Counted from the first letter of the stretch, positions 1 through 7,542 are shown. The stretch is 11,928 bases of DNA from Actinomycetes bacterium (GCA_023386675.1 JAEWJG010000299.1:1-11928), one strand, 5' to 3'. A program made the numbers and translations. The notes: generated from the sequence alone by a model not told the origin.

Positions 1-114
1 CGGCTGCGCACGGCGATCGGCGACGCCCGCCGCAGCCTCGCGGCGCCGGTCGACCTCGCGCGCGTGCGCGACGCCCTGCGCGCTCTGCCCCGCGCGCTCA
101 CCCCCCCCGCCTGA
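1..114 (+). CDS. C-terminal tail of an unidentified protein (5' end outside window)
   Basis: Frame 1 is open from the first base to a TGA at 112-114 and gives 37 residues rich in Arg, Ala and Leu, ending in a proline-rich ...ALTPPA. The amphipathic, helix-like composition and GC-rich third positions are compatible with a real gene end. The adjacent 77-bp gap then holds the ohrR promoter and operator, which fits a gene boundary. Nothing in the fragment identifies a family. In DNA this GC-rich, a 37-codon open frame at a window edge is weak evidence on its own. Confidence 0.4.
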   Translation, partial: RLRTAIGDARRSLAAPVDLARVRDALRALPRALTPPA

Positions 115-152
115 CCCGGCCCCTTCATCCATTCGTCCCGAGTAGACATCGT

Positions 153-181
153 TAAGTTGTGCACAACCGAGTTGCGTGCAA
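153..181 (+). promoter_or_regulatory. Probable OhrR operator, with overlapping -10-like hexamer
   Basis: A perfect 12-bp palindrome, GTTGTGCACAAC, lies at 156-167. It overlaps a TAAGTT hexamer (153-158) that fits the TANNNT -10 pattern. A second, weaker dyad, TTGCGTGCAA (arms TTGC/GCAA), lies at 172-181, about 15 bp centre to centre from the first. Both are just upstream of an OhrR-type MarR gene, which normally represses its own operon by binding such palindromes until it is oxidised. Autoregulation of the operon by OhrR is inferred from position and symmetry. No convincing -35 was found. Confidence 0.7.
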
Positions 182-191
182 GGATGATCCC

Positions 192-647
192 ATGCCGGTG
201 ACCGATGAGATGGTGTGCTTCTCGCTGTACGCAGCGACCCGTGCCACGACCCAGGCGTATCGCACGCTGCTGGAGCCGTGGGGCCTCACCTACCCGCAGT
301 ACCTCGTCCTCATCACCCTCTGGGTGGAGGGCGACCAGACCGTGTCGTCCCTGGGCGACCACCTGCAGCTCGACTCCGGGACGCTGTCCCCGCTCCTGCG
401 CCGCATGGAGAAGGCCGGGCTCGTCACGCGGGAGCGCCGTTCGGACGACGAGCGCGTCGTAACCGTCACCATCGGCGAGCGCGGTCGCGAGCTGCGCCCG
501 CAACTGGCGCACATCCCGGCCCGGATCGCCGCGGGCACCGGCCTGCCCGACCAGGAGGCCGCCGCAGCACTCATCGACACCCTCCACCGTCTCACCGAGA
601 CCATGCACGCCGCCACCGCGGAGCGCACGGTCGCCCCGACGCACTGA
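192..647 (+). CDS. ohrR: OhrR, organic-peroxide-sensing MarR-family repressor
   Basis: A 151-residue winged-helix protein of the MarR family, OhrR subgroup. It is expected to repress the ohr operon and release DNA when its reactive cysteine is oxidised by organic hydroperoxides. The N-terminal stretch CFSLYAATRA carries Cys9, the only cysteine in the protein, so this is a one-Cys type. Tyr23 and Tyr34 fall at the same spacing from it as the cysteine-contacting Tyr29 and Tyr40 of B. subtilis OhrR (Cys15). The recognition helix is near residues 60-74 (DSGTLSPLLRRMEKAGL), followed by a charged wing (RERRSDDERVV). The ATG at 192 is chosen because AAGGA lies 7 nt upstream. The in-frame GTG at 159 would begin inside the operator palindrome and has no ribosome-binding site. 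Ohr follows after 20 nt. Confidence 0.93.
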   Translation: MPVTDEMVCFSLYAATRATTQAYRTLLEPWGLTYPQYLVLITLWVEGDQTVSSLGDHLQLDSGTLSPLLRRMEKAGLVTRERRSDDERVVTVTIGERGRELRPQLAHIPARIAAGTGLPDQEAAAALIDTLHRLTETMHAATAERTVAPTH

Positions 648-667
648 ACACCCCCAGAAAGGCACTC

Positions 668-1090
668 ATGAACGTCCTCTACACCGCAGAAGCCCTCTCG
701 ACGGGAGCCGGCCGCGACGGCCGCGTCGCCACCAGCGACGGCGCCTTCGCGCTCGACCTCGCCGTTCCGAAGGAGATGGGCGGCTCCGGCTCCGGCACCA
801 ACCCCGAGCAGCTGTTCGCGGCCGGGTACGCGGCGTGCTTCCACTCGGCGCTGCAGGCGGTGGCCCGCAGCCAGAAGGTGAAGATCGACGACTCGTCGGT
901 CGGCGGCCGGGTGCAGATCGGCCCGAACGGCCAGGGCGGCTACCAGCTCGCGGTGCTGCTCGAGGTCGTGCTGCCGGGCCTGGCGGCGGAGCAGGCGCAG
1001 GCGCTCGCGGACGCGGCCCACCAGGTGTGCCCCTACTCGAACGCCACGCGTGGGAACATCGACGTGCAGATCACCGTCTCGGAGGACTGA
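668..1090 (+). CDS. ohr: Ohr, organic hydroperoxide reductase
   Basis: A 140-residue protein of the OsmC/Ohr family, the usual length. Ohr is a cytoplasmic, homodimeric thiol peroxidase that reduces organic (including fatty-acid) hydroperoxides to alcohols and is commonly recycled by dihydrolipoyl partners. Both active-site cysteines are present: Cys57 in AACFHSAL and Cys121 in QVCPYSNATRGN. Arg19 in the N-terminal GRDGR segment and Glu47 in NPEQLFAAGY match the conserved Arg and Glu that activate the peroxidatic cysteine. The motif VCPYSNATRGN is diagnostic of Ohr rather than OsmC. The ATG has AGAAAGG 5 nt upstream. The gene lies 20 nt after ohrR and one base before the next gene, so it is almost certainly co-transcribed and under OhrR control. 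Confidence 0.95.
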   Translation: MNVLYTAEALSTGAGRDGRVATSDGAFALDLAVPKEMGGSGSGTNPEQLFAAGYAACFHSALQAVARSQKVKIDDSSVGGRVQIGPNGQGGYQLAVLLEVVLPGLAAEQAQALADAAHQVCPYSNATRGNIDVQITVSED

Positions 1091-1091
1091 T

Positions 1092-2069
1092 ATGAAGGCA
1101 CTCATCCACCACGAGTTCGGCGACCCGGCCGAGGCGCTGACCGTCGAGGAGCGTCCGCTCCCCGAGCCCGGCGCGGGAGAGGTCCGGGTCCGCCTGCTGC
1201 TCTCCCCCATCCACAACCACGACCTGTGGACCGTGCGCGGCAGCTACGGCTTCAAGCCCGAGCTGCCCGCGCAGGCGGGCACCGAGGCGCTCGGTGTCGT
1301 GGACGCGATCGGCGAGGGCGTCGACCAGCTCGCCGTCGGCCAGCGTGTCGTCACCGGCGGCACGTTCGGCGTCTGGAGCGAGTACTTCGTCACCCGCGCC
1401 ACCGGCCTCATCCCGGTGCCGGACGGGCTGCCGGACGAGGCCGCGGCCCAGCTGGTCTCGATGCCGTTCAGCGCGATCAGCCTGCTCGAGTCGCTCGACC
1501 TGAGCGAGGGCGACTGGCTCATCCAGAACGCCGCGAACGGAGCGGTCGGCCGCATGGTCGCGCAGCTCGGCGCCGCCCGCGGGCTCAACGTCGTCGGCCT
1601 GGTTCGCCGGGCCGCCGGCGTGGACGAGCTGCGCGCGCAGGGCATCGAGCGCGTCATCGCGACCGACGACGACGGCTGGCGGGACCGCCTGGCGGAGATC
1701 ACCGGGGGCGCCCCGATCCGCGTCGGCGTCGATTCCGTGGGCGGATCCTCCGCGGGCGACGTGCTTTCCACGCTCGCCGAGAACGGCACGCTGGTCGTGT
1801 TCGGCGCCATGGCCTCCCCGACCCTCGAGCTGGCCTCCGGCGACATCATCTTCAAGCAGGCCACCGTGAAGGGTTTCTGGGGCAGCGTGGTCAGCCGCGA
1901 GATGCCGGCCGACACCCGCGGCCGCCTGTTCCAGGAGCTGTTCGCCCGCATCCTGGATGGGACGCTGACCCTCCCTGTCGCGAGCGTCCACGCGCTCGAC
2001 GACATCGCGTCGGCGGTCGCCGCCAGCGGCGAGGCCGGACGAGTCGGCAAGGTGCTGCTGCGTCCCTGA
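1092..2069 (+). CDS. MDR-family NAD(P)H-dependent reductase (quinone / enoyl reductase-like)
   Basis: A 325-residue medium-chain dehydrogenase/reductase without the zinc-ligand cysteines of alcohol dehydrogenases, so it belongs to the zinc-free reductase branch (quinone oxidoreductase, 2-enoyl reductase). The N-terminal GroES-like half (about 1-115) contains SPIHNHDLWTVRGSYG and AGTEALGVV. The Rossmann half has NAANGAVGRMVAQLGAARG (146-164), whose NAAN.AVG core resembles the mitochondrial enoyl-reductase (ETR/MECR) type, and VGLVRRAAG (168-176) with an Arg pair suggesting NADPH. The ATG is separated by one base from the ohr stop and uses GGAGGA inside the ohr 3' end, so translation is probably coupled. 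A role in removing enals or quinones formed during lipid peroxidation is an inference from the operon; the substrate cannot be read from the sequence. Confidence 0.85.
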   Translation: MKALIHHEFGDPAEALTVEERPLPEPGAGEVRVRLLLSPIHNHDLWTVRGSYGFKPELPAQAGTEALGVVDAIGEGVDQLAVGQRVVTGGTFGVWSEYFVTRATGLIPVPDGLPDEAAAQLVSMPFSAISLLESLDLSEGDWLIQNAANGAVGRMVAQLGAARGLNVVGLVRRAAGVDELRAQGIERVIATDDDGWRDRLAEITGGAPIRVGVDSVGGSSAGDVLSTLAENGTLVVFGAMASPTLELASGDIIFKQATVKGFWGSVVSREMPADTRGRLFQELFARILDGTLTLPVASVHALDDIASAVAASGEAGRVGKVLLRP

Positions 2070-2072
2070 CCG

Positions 2073-2090
2073 CCACCCCGGCCGGGGTGG
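2073..2090 (+). terminator. GC-rich 18-bp palindrome after the ohr operon
   Basis: CCACCCCGGCCGGGGTGG is a perfect palindrome starting 4 nt after the stop of the third operon gene. As RNA it would form a 7-bp stem with a GGCC-containing loop. No T-tract follows, so it is either a weak or T-less terminator, or a protein-binding site near the next promoter, 12 nt upstream of that promoter's -10 box. Confidence 0.45.
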
Positions 2091-2101
2091 GCTGCGCCCG
2101 A

Positions 2102-2113
2102 TAGCCTGGGCTC
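2102..2113 (+). promoter_or_regulatory. -10 box (TAGCCT) for leaderless transcription of ptrB
   Basis: TAGCCT (2102-2107) fits TANNNT and ends exactly 6 nt before the ptrB ATG, so the natural transcription start would be the A of the start codon. There is no purine-rich Shine-Dalgarno sequence in front of that ATG. No TTGNNN is seen at -35; the 18-bp palindrome occupies that zone. Confidence 0.55.
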
Positions 2114-4246
2114 ATGCTCACCCCGCCGGTCACGCCGAAGAAGCCCGTCGAACGCACCCACCACGGCGACGTCTACGTCGACGACTACGAGTGGCTGCGC
2201 GAGAAGGACGACCCGGCGGTCACCGCGCACCTCCACGAGGAGAACGCGTACACCAACGCCAAGACCGAGCACCTGGCCCTGCTGCGCGAGCAGATCTTCG
2301 ACGAGATCAAGACCCGGACGCGCGAGACCGACATGAGCGTGCCCGTCCGTGAGGGCGACTGGTGGTACTACACCCGCACGGTCGAAGGCAAGCAGTACGG
2401 CATCCACTGCCGTGCCCCGATCTCATCGGCGGACGACTGGGTGCCTCCGGTGCTCGACGAGGCCGCGCAGCAGAACGGCCTGCCGGGCGAACAGATCCTC
2501 CTCGACGACAACGTGGAGGCCGAGGGTCACGACTTCTACGCGCTCGGCAGCTTCGACGTCAGCGCCGACGGCACGCGCCTGCTGTGGGCGGTCGACACGG
2601 AGGGTGACGAGCGCTACACCCTGCGCGTCCGCTCCCTCACCGAGGACGGCGTCGCGTTCCCTGACGAGATAGCGGGAACCGCGGGCGGCGCTCTGTTCGA
2701 CCAGACCGGCGCCTACGTCTTCTACACGACGGTCGACGAGTCCTGGCGCCCGGACACCGTCTGGCGGCACCGCGTCGGCGACGGCCCGGACGTGGACGAC
2801 ATGCAGGTCTTCCACGAGCCGGACGAGCGCTTCTGGATCGGCGTGGGGCTCACCCGCAGCCGCCGGTTCCTCGTCATCGAGGCCGGCTCCAGCGTCACCA
2901 GCGAGGCGTCGCTGCTGCGCTCGGACGACCCGACCGGCGAGTTCCGCGTCGTCTGGCCGCGCAAGGAGGGCGTCGAGTACGACGTCGAGCACGCGATCGT
3001 CGGCGGTCGCGATCGCCTCCTGATCGTGCACAACGACGACGCGATCAACTTCGAGCTGGTGAGCGTCTCGGCCGACGACCCGCAAGGCCCGAAGCGGGTG
3101 CTGCTCCCCCACGACCCCGCCGTGCGACTGGAGGGAGTGGATGCGTTCCGCGACTTCGTCAGCGTCGAGTACCGCCGCGAGGGGATGACCCGCGTCGCCG
3201 TGGCCCGCGTGCCGCGCGACGGCGAGCCCGCGGACGACACCCCGCACGAGCTGCACTTCGACGAGGAGCTGTTCACCGTCGGCGTCGGCGGAAACCCCGA
3301 GTGGACGCAGCCCTTCCTGCGGATCGGCTACGGCAGCTTCGTCACGCCCTCGACCGTCTACGACTACGACGTCGCGACCGGCGAGCTCGCGCTCCGCAAG
3401 CAGCAGCCGGTGCTCGGCGGGTTCGACCCGTCCCTGTTTGAGCAGCGCCGCGAGTGGGCGGTCGCCGAGGACGGCGCGCGCATCCCGATCTCGCTGGTGT
3501 ACCGTCGCGACCTCGTGACGCCCGGCGAGCCCGCGCCGCTCGTGCTCTACGGCTACGGCTCGTACGAGGCGAGCATGGATCCGTCCTTCGGCATCCCGCG
3601 CCTCAGCCTGCTCGACCGCGGCGTCGTCTTCGCCATCGCCCACGTACGCGGCGGCGGCGAGCTCGGCCGGCTCTGGTACGAGAACGGCAAGGAGCTGCAC
3701 AAGAAGAACACCTTCACCGACTTCGTAGCGGCGGCCCGGCACCTGGTCGACCGCGGCTGGACCGAGCCGTCGCGGATGGCCGCGCAGGGCGGCAGCGCCG
3801 GCGGCCTGCTGATGGGCGCCGTCGCGAACCTCGCACCGCGCGACTTCGCCGGCATCCTCGCCGAGGTGCCGTTCGTGGACCCGCTCACCAGCATCCTCGA
3901 CCCCTCGCTCCCGCTCACGGTCATCGAGTGGGACGAGTGGGGTGACCCGCTGCACGACCCGGAGGTCTACGACTACATGAAGTCGTACTCGCCCTACGAG
4001 AACGTGCACCACACCGCGTACCCGCGCATCCTCGCGATCACGAGCCTCAACGACACCCGCGTGCTCTACGTCGAGCCGGCGAAGTGGGTCGCGAAGCTGC
4101 GCGAGGTCGGCGCCGACCCGCTGCTCAAGATCGAGATGGCCGCGGGCCACGGCGGTGTCTCCGGTCGGTACGCCGCGTGGCGCGAGCGGGCGTTCGCGCT
4201 GGCGTGGCTGCTGGACGTCGTCGGCGCGCATCCCTCCGGCGAATGA
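2114..4246 (+). CDS. ptrB: Oligopeptidase B (S9A serine peptidase)
   Basis: A 710-residue prolyl-oligopeptidase-family enzyme. The N-terminus (PPV..KKPVERTHHGDVYVDDYEWLREKDDP) is the typical S9A opening, followed by a beta-propeller region (about 70-420) and a C-terminal alpha/beta-hydrolase domain. The nucleophile is Ser561 in GGSAGGLLMGAVANLAP, with Asp647 in SLNDTRVLYVEPAKW and His679 in AGHGGVSGRY. The spacing and the GHGG.SGR motif match oligopeptidase B, which cleaves short peptides after Arg or Lys in the cytoplasm, rather than true prolyl oligopeptidase. No signal peptide is present. Transcription is probably leaderless from TAGCCT. A GyrI-like gene follows after 10 nt. The whole triad is present, so the enzyme should be active. 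Confidence 0.93.
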   Translation: MLTPPVTPKKPVERTHHGDVYVDDYEWLREKDDPAVTAHLHEENAYTNAKTEHLALLREQIFDEIKTRTRETDMSVPVREGDWWYYTRTVEGKQYGIHCRAPISSADDWVPPVLDEAAQQNGLPGEQILLDDNVEAEGHDFYALGSFDVSADGTRLLWAVDTEGDERYTLRVRSLTEDGVAFPDEIAGTAGGALFDQTGAYVFYTTVDESWRPDTVWRHRVGDGPDVDDMQVFHEPDERFWIGVGLTRSRRFLVIEAGSSVTSEASLLRSDDPTGEFRVVWPRKEGVEYDVEHAIVGGRDRLLIVHNDDAINFELVSVSADDPQGPKRVLLPHDPAVRLEGVDAFRDFVSVEYRREGMTRVAVARVPRDGEPADDTPHELHFDEELFTVGVGGNPEWTQPFLRIGYGSFVTPSTVYDYDVATGELALRKQQPVLGGFDPSLFEQRREWAVAEDGARIPISLVYRRDLVTPGEPAPLVLYGYGSYEASMDPSFGIPRLSLLDRGVVFAIAHVRGGGELGRLWYENGKELHKKNTFTDFVAAARHLVDRGWTEPSRMAAQGGSAGGLLMGAVANLAPRDFAGILAEVPFVDPLTSILDPSLPLTVIEWDEWGDPLHDPEVYDYMKSYSPYENVHHTAYPRILAITSLNDTRVLYVEPAKWVAKLREVGADPLLKIEMAAGHGGVSGRYAAWRERAFALAWLLDVVGAHPSGE

Positions 4247-4256
4247 GGAAGATGCG

Positions 4257-4877
4257 GTGAAATCCGACCTGAAGAAGGAACTCGGCGCCTACACGGCGAC
4301 GCGCGGCCGGTTCGACCTCGTCACGCTGCCGCCGCTCCGCTACCTGATGATCGACGGGCACGGCGATCCGAACACGGCCGTGCGCTACCGGGATGGGCTG
4401 CAGACGCTGTACCCGGTCGCCTACGCCGTGAAGTTCCTCAGCAAGCGCGCACTCGATCGCGACTACACGGTCATGCCGCTCGAGGCGCTGTGGTGGGCCG
4501 ACGACATGGAGGCGTTCACGAGCGCCCGCGACAAGTCGCAGTGGGACTGGACGCTGCTGAACCTGCTGCCGGACTGGATCACCGACGCCCACGTCGAGGA
4601 GGCCAGCGCGACCGTCGCCGCGAAGGGCGCGACGCCGCTCCTCGACGAGCTGCGAGTCGAGACGCTCGACGAGGGACTCTGCGTGCAGACCCTCCACCTC
4701 GGCTCCTACGACGATGAGGCTCCCACATTGGATGAGCTGCACAACACGTTCATCCCCGGCAACGGCCTCCGCATGACCGGCCGCCACCACGAGATCTACC
4801 TCAGCGACGCACGGCGGACGGCGCCGGAGAAGCTGCGGACCATCCTGCGCCAGCCGGTGGAGCGGGTGGACGCGTAG
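4257..4877 (+). CDS. GyrI-like small-molecule-binding domain protein
   Basis: A 206-residue protein resembling the stand-alone GyrI-like family, relatives of the effector-binding domain of multidrug regulators such as BmrR. Recognisable blocks are VTLPPLRYLMIDGHGDP near residues 20-36, AYAVKFLSK near 58-66, then LEALWWADD and QWDWTLLNLLPDWIT in the middle, and a C-terminal IPGNGLRMTGRHHEIYLSD with RTAPEKLRTILRQPV. There is no DNA-binding domain, so it is not itself a classic regulator. The start is a GTG at 4257 with GAGGAA 6 nt upstream, overlapping the ptrB stop region; an upstream start inside ptrB has no comparable site. The 10-nt gap implies co-transcription with ptrB. The ligand is unknown. 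Confidence 0.8.
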   Translation: MKSDLKKELGAYTATRGRFDLVTLPPLRYLMIDGHGDPNTAVRYRDGLQTLYPVAYAVKFLSKRALDRDYTVMPLEALWWADDMEAFTSARDKSQWDWTLLNLLPDWITDAHVEEASATVAAKGATPLLDELRVETLDEGLCVQTLHLGSYDDEAPTLDELHNTFIPGNGLRMTGRHHEIYLSDARRTAPEKLRTILRQPVERVDA

Positions 4878-4889
4878 ACCGGTACCCGT

Positions 4890-6557
4890 TCAGCAGGCGC
4901 TGGTCCACGAGTTGCTGGTGAGCACCGCTTCGCCGCCGACGGCGACCAGTCCGGTCACGCCGTTGTCGCGGATCGCGGCCAGCTCGCTCACGGGCGCGCA
5001 CCATCCCGTCGCCAGCAGCAACGGAGCGGGACTCACACCGGCGAGGACGGCGGTGGTCAGCGCATCCGGGAAGTTCATGCCGCTCGCGAGGTAGGCCGAT
5101 CCGGTGCGCGGGAGGGTGGCGGCGAGCTGGGCAGCGGTCGAGAACCGGTCGGAGCCGGCGACGCGGTCGAACGGCACCCCGAGCCCGGTGGCGATGCCGT
5201 TCGTGAGCACGTCGGAGCCGCCCACGACGGTCACGTGCGTGGTGCCCCAGGCCGCGAGGGAGGCTGCGGTCGCGGGGTCGGGCCCGGCCATCCACCCGTT
5301 GACCAGGAGCACCGGCTCTCCGGTCTGGGCGCCCGCGGCGGCCGCAGCAAGCGCGTCCGGGAAGGCGTTGCCGGTCACCAGGTAGACGTCGGGCACGGTG
5401 CCGCCGAAGGCGTCCTCGACCACGGCGCGGGAGACGGCGAAGCGGTCGGGGCCGCCGATCCGGTCGACCTGGGGCCCGAACGGCAGTGCGCGCAGCTGGT
5501 CGACGACGCCCTCGCCGATCGCGGCGGGGCCGCCGACGACCACGATCCTGGCCGGGTGCAGGCGGACCAGTTCGTCCGCGACCACCGCATCCAGGACTCC
5601 GGGGTGCGTGAGCAGCAGGGTGCCGTGCTTCTTCGCGGCCGCGGCGCCCGCAGACAGCGCATCGGGGAAGGCGACTCCGGAGGCGATGTAGGCGACAGGG
5701 ACGCCCGCGGCGGAGTCCGGGAACGCCTTCTGCGACACCGCGACCGCGGTGGCGAAGCGATCACTGGACGACACCCGCGTGACGCCGCCCGGCAGCGGGA
5801 ACGAGACCTGCACCGGGTCGGTCCACTGCTCGATGGTGACGCTCGGGAGGCGGCTGGTGACCACCGCGCGGAGGTCGCGACCCACGTCCCCGAGCTGGGT
5901 GGTGTACGTGGATGCGGTCGCGCCGGCGATCGGAGACGGGTAGCCGGACGGCGACGGCGAAGACCCGTTCCAGCTGGTCCACGCATAGCTGTCGCTCCCG
6001 CCGCTCGGCACCGAGAGGGTCGCCGTCAGCGTCGATCCGGCGGTGCCGGAGCCTGCGATCGAGGCGATCGTCGGCCGTGCGGCAGGCACGGAGACGTTGA
6101 AGCAGGTGAGCATGGCCGTATACACCGGCGCCGCATTGATGTTGTAAAGACGGGCGCAGACGTTGAGCGTGCCGGTGCCCGGCAGCGGGCCGAGGTTGCG
6201 CGCGTCGAACCCCTGGTACGGGCCTACCGGGTAGACCCGCTGCACGTCCGGGCGCGGCACTGCGAAGTCGCGGTTCTCCGCCCAGCCGATCGTGACCCGC
6301 GACCCGCCCGAAGCTGCCGCGGTGAACTCGATGCCGGCCGTCGTCCCGCCGTTGGCGCCCCAGTCGTTGAGGTCCGCCGCCCATCCCGTCAGGTGCAGGC
6401 TCGGCGTGGCAGCGGTGCCGGTGTAGACCACCGACACCGTGTCGATCGACCCGATGGGCGCGATCGACTTCAGCTCGGCCGACGCCGGCACGGCCGGCAG
6501 GAGCGCTGCGGCGAGCGCGAGGAGAGCGCCGGCGGCAGCGACGAGACGGACCTTCAC
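4890..6557 (-). CDS. Secreted protein with three cell-wall-binding type 2 repeats
   Basis: A 555-residue exported protein. Residues 1-27 form a signal peptide (MKVR, an Ala/Leu-rich core, then PASA before Glu28). Residues about 52-157 resemble the actinobacterial exoprotein domain with GWA.D, RPDVQRVYPVGPYQGFDA and LNVCARLYNI, with Cys134 and Cys152 positioned for a disulfide. Residues about 163-252 look like an Ig-like domain (IAGSGTAGSTLTATL ... IAGATASTYTT ... D.GRDLRAVVTS). Three cell-wall-binding type 2 repeats begin at RVSSSDRFATA (261), RIGGPDRFAVS (366) and RVAGSDRFSTA (465), each with a FPDAL motif (297, 399, 496) and a VVVGG-like strand. In related proteins the repeats attach to wall polymers; no sortase signal is present. 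No catalytic domain is seen, so the biological role is unknown. The start is GTG with a G-rich stretch about 6 nt upstream. Confidence 0.9.
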   Translation of the reverse strand: MKVRLVAAAGALLALAAALLPAVPASAELKSIAPIGSIDTVSVVYTGTAATPSLHLTGWAADLNDWGANGGTTAGIEFTAAASGGSRVTIGWAENRDFAVPRPDVQRVYPVGPYQGFDARNLGPLPGTGTLNVCARLYNINAAPVYTAMLTCFNVSVPAARPTIASIAGSGTAGSTLTATLSVPSGGSDSYAWTSWNGSSPSPSGYPSPIAGATASTYTTQLGDVGRDLRAVVTSRLPSVTIEQWTDPVQVSFPLPGGVTRVSSSDRFATAVAVSQKAFPDSAAGVPVAYIASGVAFPDALSAGAAAAKKHGTLLLTHPGVLDAVVADELVRLHPARIVVVGGPAAIGEGVVDQLRALPFGPQVDRIGGPDRFAVSRAVVEDAFGGTVPDVYLVTGNAFPDALAAAAAGAQTGEPVLLVNGWMAGPDPATAASLAAWGTTHVTVVGGSDVLTNGIATGLGVPFDRVAGSDRFSTAAQLAATLPRTGSAYLASGMNFPDALTTAVLAGVSPAPLLLATGWCAPVSELAAIRDNGVTGLVAVGGEAVLTSNSWTSAC

Positions 6558-6596
6558 GCGGAACCCCCGGTCTGTCGTGGCGCGTACGGCTGCGTC

Positions 6597-6641
6597 AGGC
6601 TACCGGCCGGGCAGGACGACACCAATACCCCCGAACGAGGG
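6597..6641 (-). promoter_or_regulatory. Promoter of the cell-wall-binding protein gene with upstream dyad
   Basis: On the minus strand TTGGTG (6620-6625) and TAGCCT (6597-6602) are separated by 17 nt, a good housekeeping-type promoter, giving a 5' leader of roughly 30 nt before the GTG at 6557. Directly upstream, 6628-6641 reads CCCTCGTTCGGGGG on the minus strand, a near-perfect dyad centred about 44 bp upstream of the predicted start. That is the usual position for an activator contacting the polymerase at -35. A motif identical at 13 of 14 bases lies at 8128-8141. Confidence 0.6.
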
Positions 6642-6647
6642 CCGACC

Positions 6648-6661
6648 AGCGCCCGGGCGCT
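6648..6661 (-). terminator. Palindrome AGCGCCCGGGCGCT next to the aldo/keto reductase stop
   Basis: A perfect 14-bp palindrome lies at the stop codon of the aldo/keto reductase gene (minus strand). It could fold in the transcript and slow or end transcription before the next gene, but it has almost no loop and no T-tract. This is weak support for a terminator; it may be chance in GC-rich DNA. Confidence 0.25.
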
Positions 6662-7485
6662 CAGCCCAGGTCGTCCGGATCCTTCCCCGTCCGCTCCCCG
6701 GACTCCATTCCGGCGATCGCGGCCAGGTCGTCGGCGTCGAGCTCGAAGCCGAACACGTCGAGATTCGAGCGGATGCGCTCCGGCGACGTCGACTTCGGGA
6801 TGACGACGTTGCCGAGCTGCAGCTGCCACCGGATCACCACCTGCGCCGGGCCGACCCCGTGCTTCGCGGCGAGCCGGTCGAGCGTCGGGTCGCCGAGGAT
6901 GCGGCCGCGCGCCAGGGGCGACCAGGCCTCCGTCACGATCCCGTGCGCGGCGTCGTACGCACGTACGTCCGCCTGCGGCAGCCACGGATGCAGCTCGACC
7001 TGGTTCACAGCCGGCACCGTCCCGGACTCGCGCGCCAGCCGCTCCAGGTGGTGGATATGGAAGTTCGCGACCCCGATCGACCGCGCGCGGCCCTCCTCCC
7101 GCACCCGTTCGAGCGCGCGCCACGTCTCGACGTAGCGGTCGCTCTTCGGCGCAGGCCAGTGGATGAGGAACAGGTCGATCGTCTCGAACCCCAGCCGTTC
7201 GAGGCTCGCGTCGAACGACCGGAGGGTCGAGTCGTAGCCGTTCTCCGTCCACCAGACCTTGCTGGTGACGAACACCTCCGACCGGTCCAGCCCGCTCCGC
7301 CGCACTCCTTCGCCGACGCCGCGCTCGTTCTCGTAGAAGGCGGCGGTGTCGATGTGGCGGTACCCCGCATCCAGCGCGGTGACCACCGTGTCGGCCGTCT
7401 CCTCTTCGGGGATCTTGTACACGCCGAAGCCCAGCTGCGGGATCGTGTTGCCGTCGTTGAGAGTCAGCTGCGGGATGCTCGCCAT
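6661..7485 (-). CDS. Aldo/keto reductase (NADPH-type, AKR5-like)
   Basis: A 274-residue (beta/alpha)8-barrel oxidoreductase, the normal size for bacterial AKR5-type enzymes (2,5-diketogluconate / methylglyoxal / aldehyde reductases). The catalytic tetrad is complete: Asp46 (GYRHIDTA), Tyr51 (FYENE), Lys76 (VTSKVWW) and His109 (LFLIHWP). Other hallmarks are NQVELHPWLPQ, EAWSPLARG and the cofactor loop VIPKSTSPERIRSNLDVF, whose Lys and Arg normally bind the NADPH phosphate. ATG 7485 has no clear ribosome-binding site, but CAGAAT ends 6 nt before it, suggesting a leaderless message. It is divergent from the PfpI/DJ-1 gene across 57 bp. The broad substrate range of the family means the physiological carbonyl cannot be named. 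Confidence 0.93.
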   Translation of the reverse strand: MASIPQLTLNDGNTIPQLGFGVYKIPEEETADTVVTALDAGYRHIDTAAFYENERGVGEGVRRSGLDRSEVFVTSKVWWTENGYDSTLRSFDASLERLGFETIDLFLIHWPAPKSDRYVETWRALERVREEGRARSIGVANFHIHHLERLARESGTVPAVNQVELHPWLPQADVRAYDAAHGIVTEAWSPLARGRILGDPTLDRLAAKHGVGPAQVVIRWQLQLGNVVIPKSTSPERIRSNLDVFGFELDADDLAAIAGMESGERTGKDPDDLG

Positions 7486-7542
7486 GGGTTCATTCTGCCG
7501 CGCCGCGCGCGTACAGGTGTGGAGACGGAAGGAGAACGACTG
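7486..7542. promoter_or_regulatory. 57-bp divergent promoter region (aldo/keto reductase / PfpI-DJ-1)
   Basis: Leftward, CAGAAT (7492-7497, minus strand) sits exactly 6 nt before the aldo/keto reductase ATG, a probable leaderless start, though no -35 is clear. Rightward, the run GCGTACAGGTGTGG (7509-7522) resembles the run before the dehydrogenase gene at 9825-9836. It is followed by the ribosome-binding region GACGGAAGGAGA (7524-7535), which is identical to that of the HesB-like gene at 8174-8185. Confidence 0.45.

Noticed and set aside
159..191. Alternative GTG start of ohrR at 159
   Set aside because: It lies inside the operator palindrome and has no ribosome-binding site; ATG 192 has AAGGA at 7 nt and places Cys9 at the family-typical position.
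2423..4231. Open frame of about 600 codons on the minus strand opposite ptrB
   Set aside because: It mirrors a gene with a complete S9A triad; the protein is Arg/Val/Asp/Ala-biased without motifs. Long antisense frames are expected in DNA with such high GC at third positions.
5235..6803. Open frame of about 520 codons on the plus strand opposite the cell-wall-binding gene
   Set aside because: Arg/Gly/Ala-rich low-complexity translation, no motif, and opposite a gene with a clear signal peptide and repeats.
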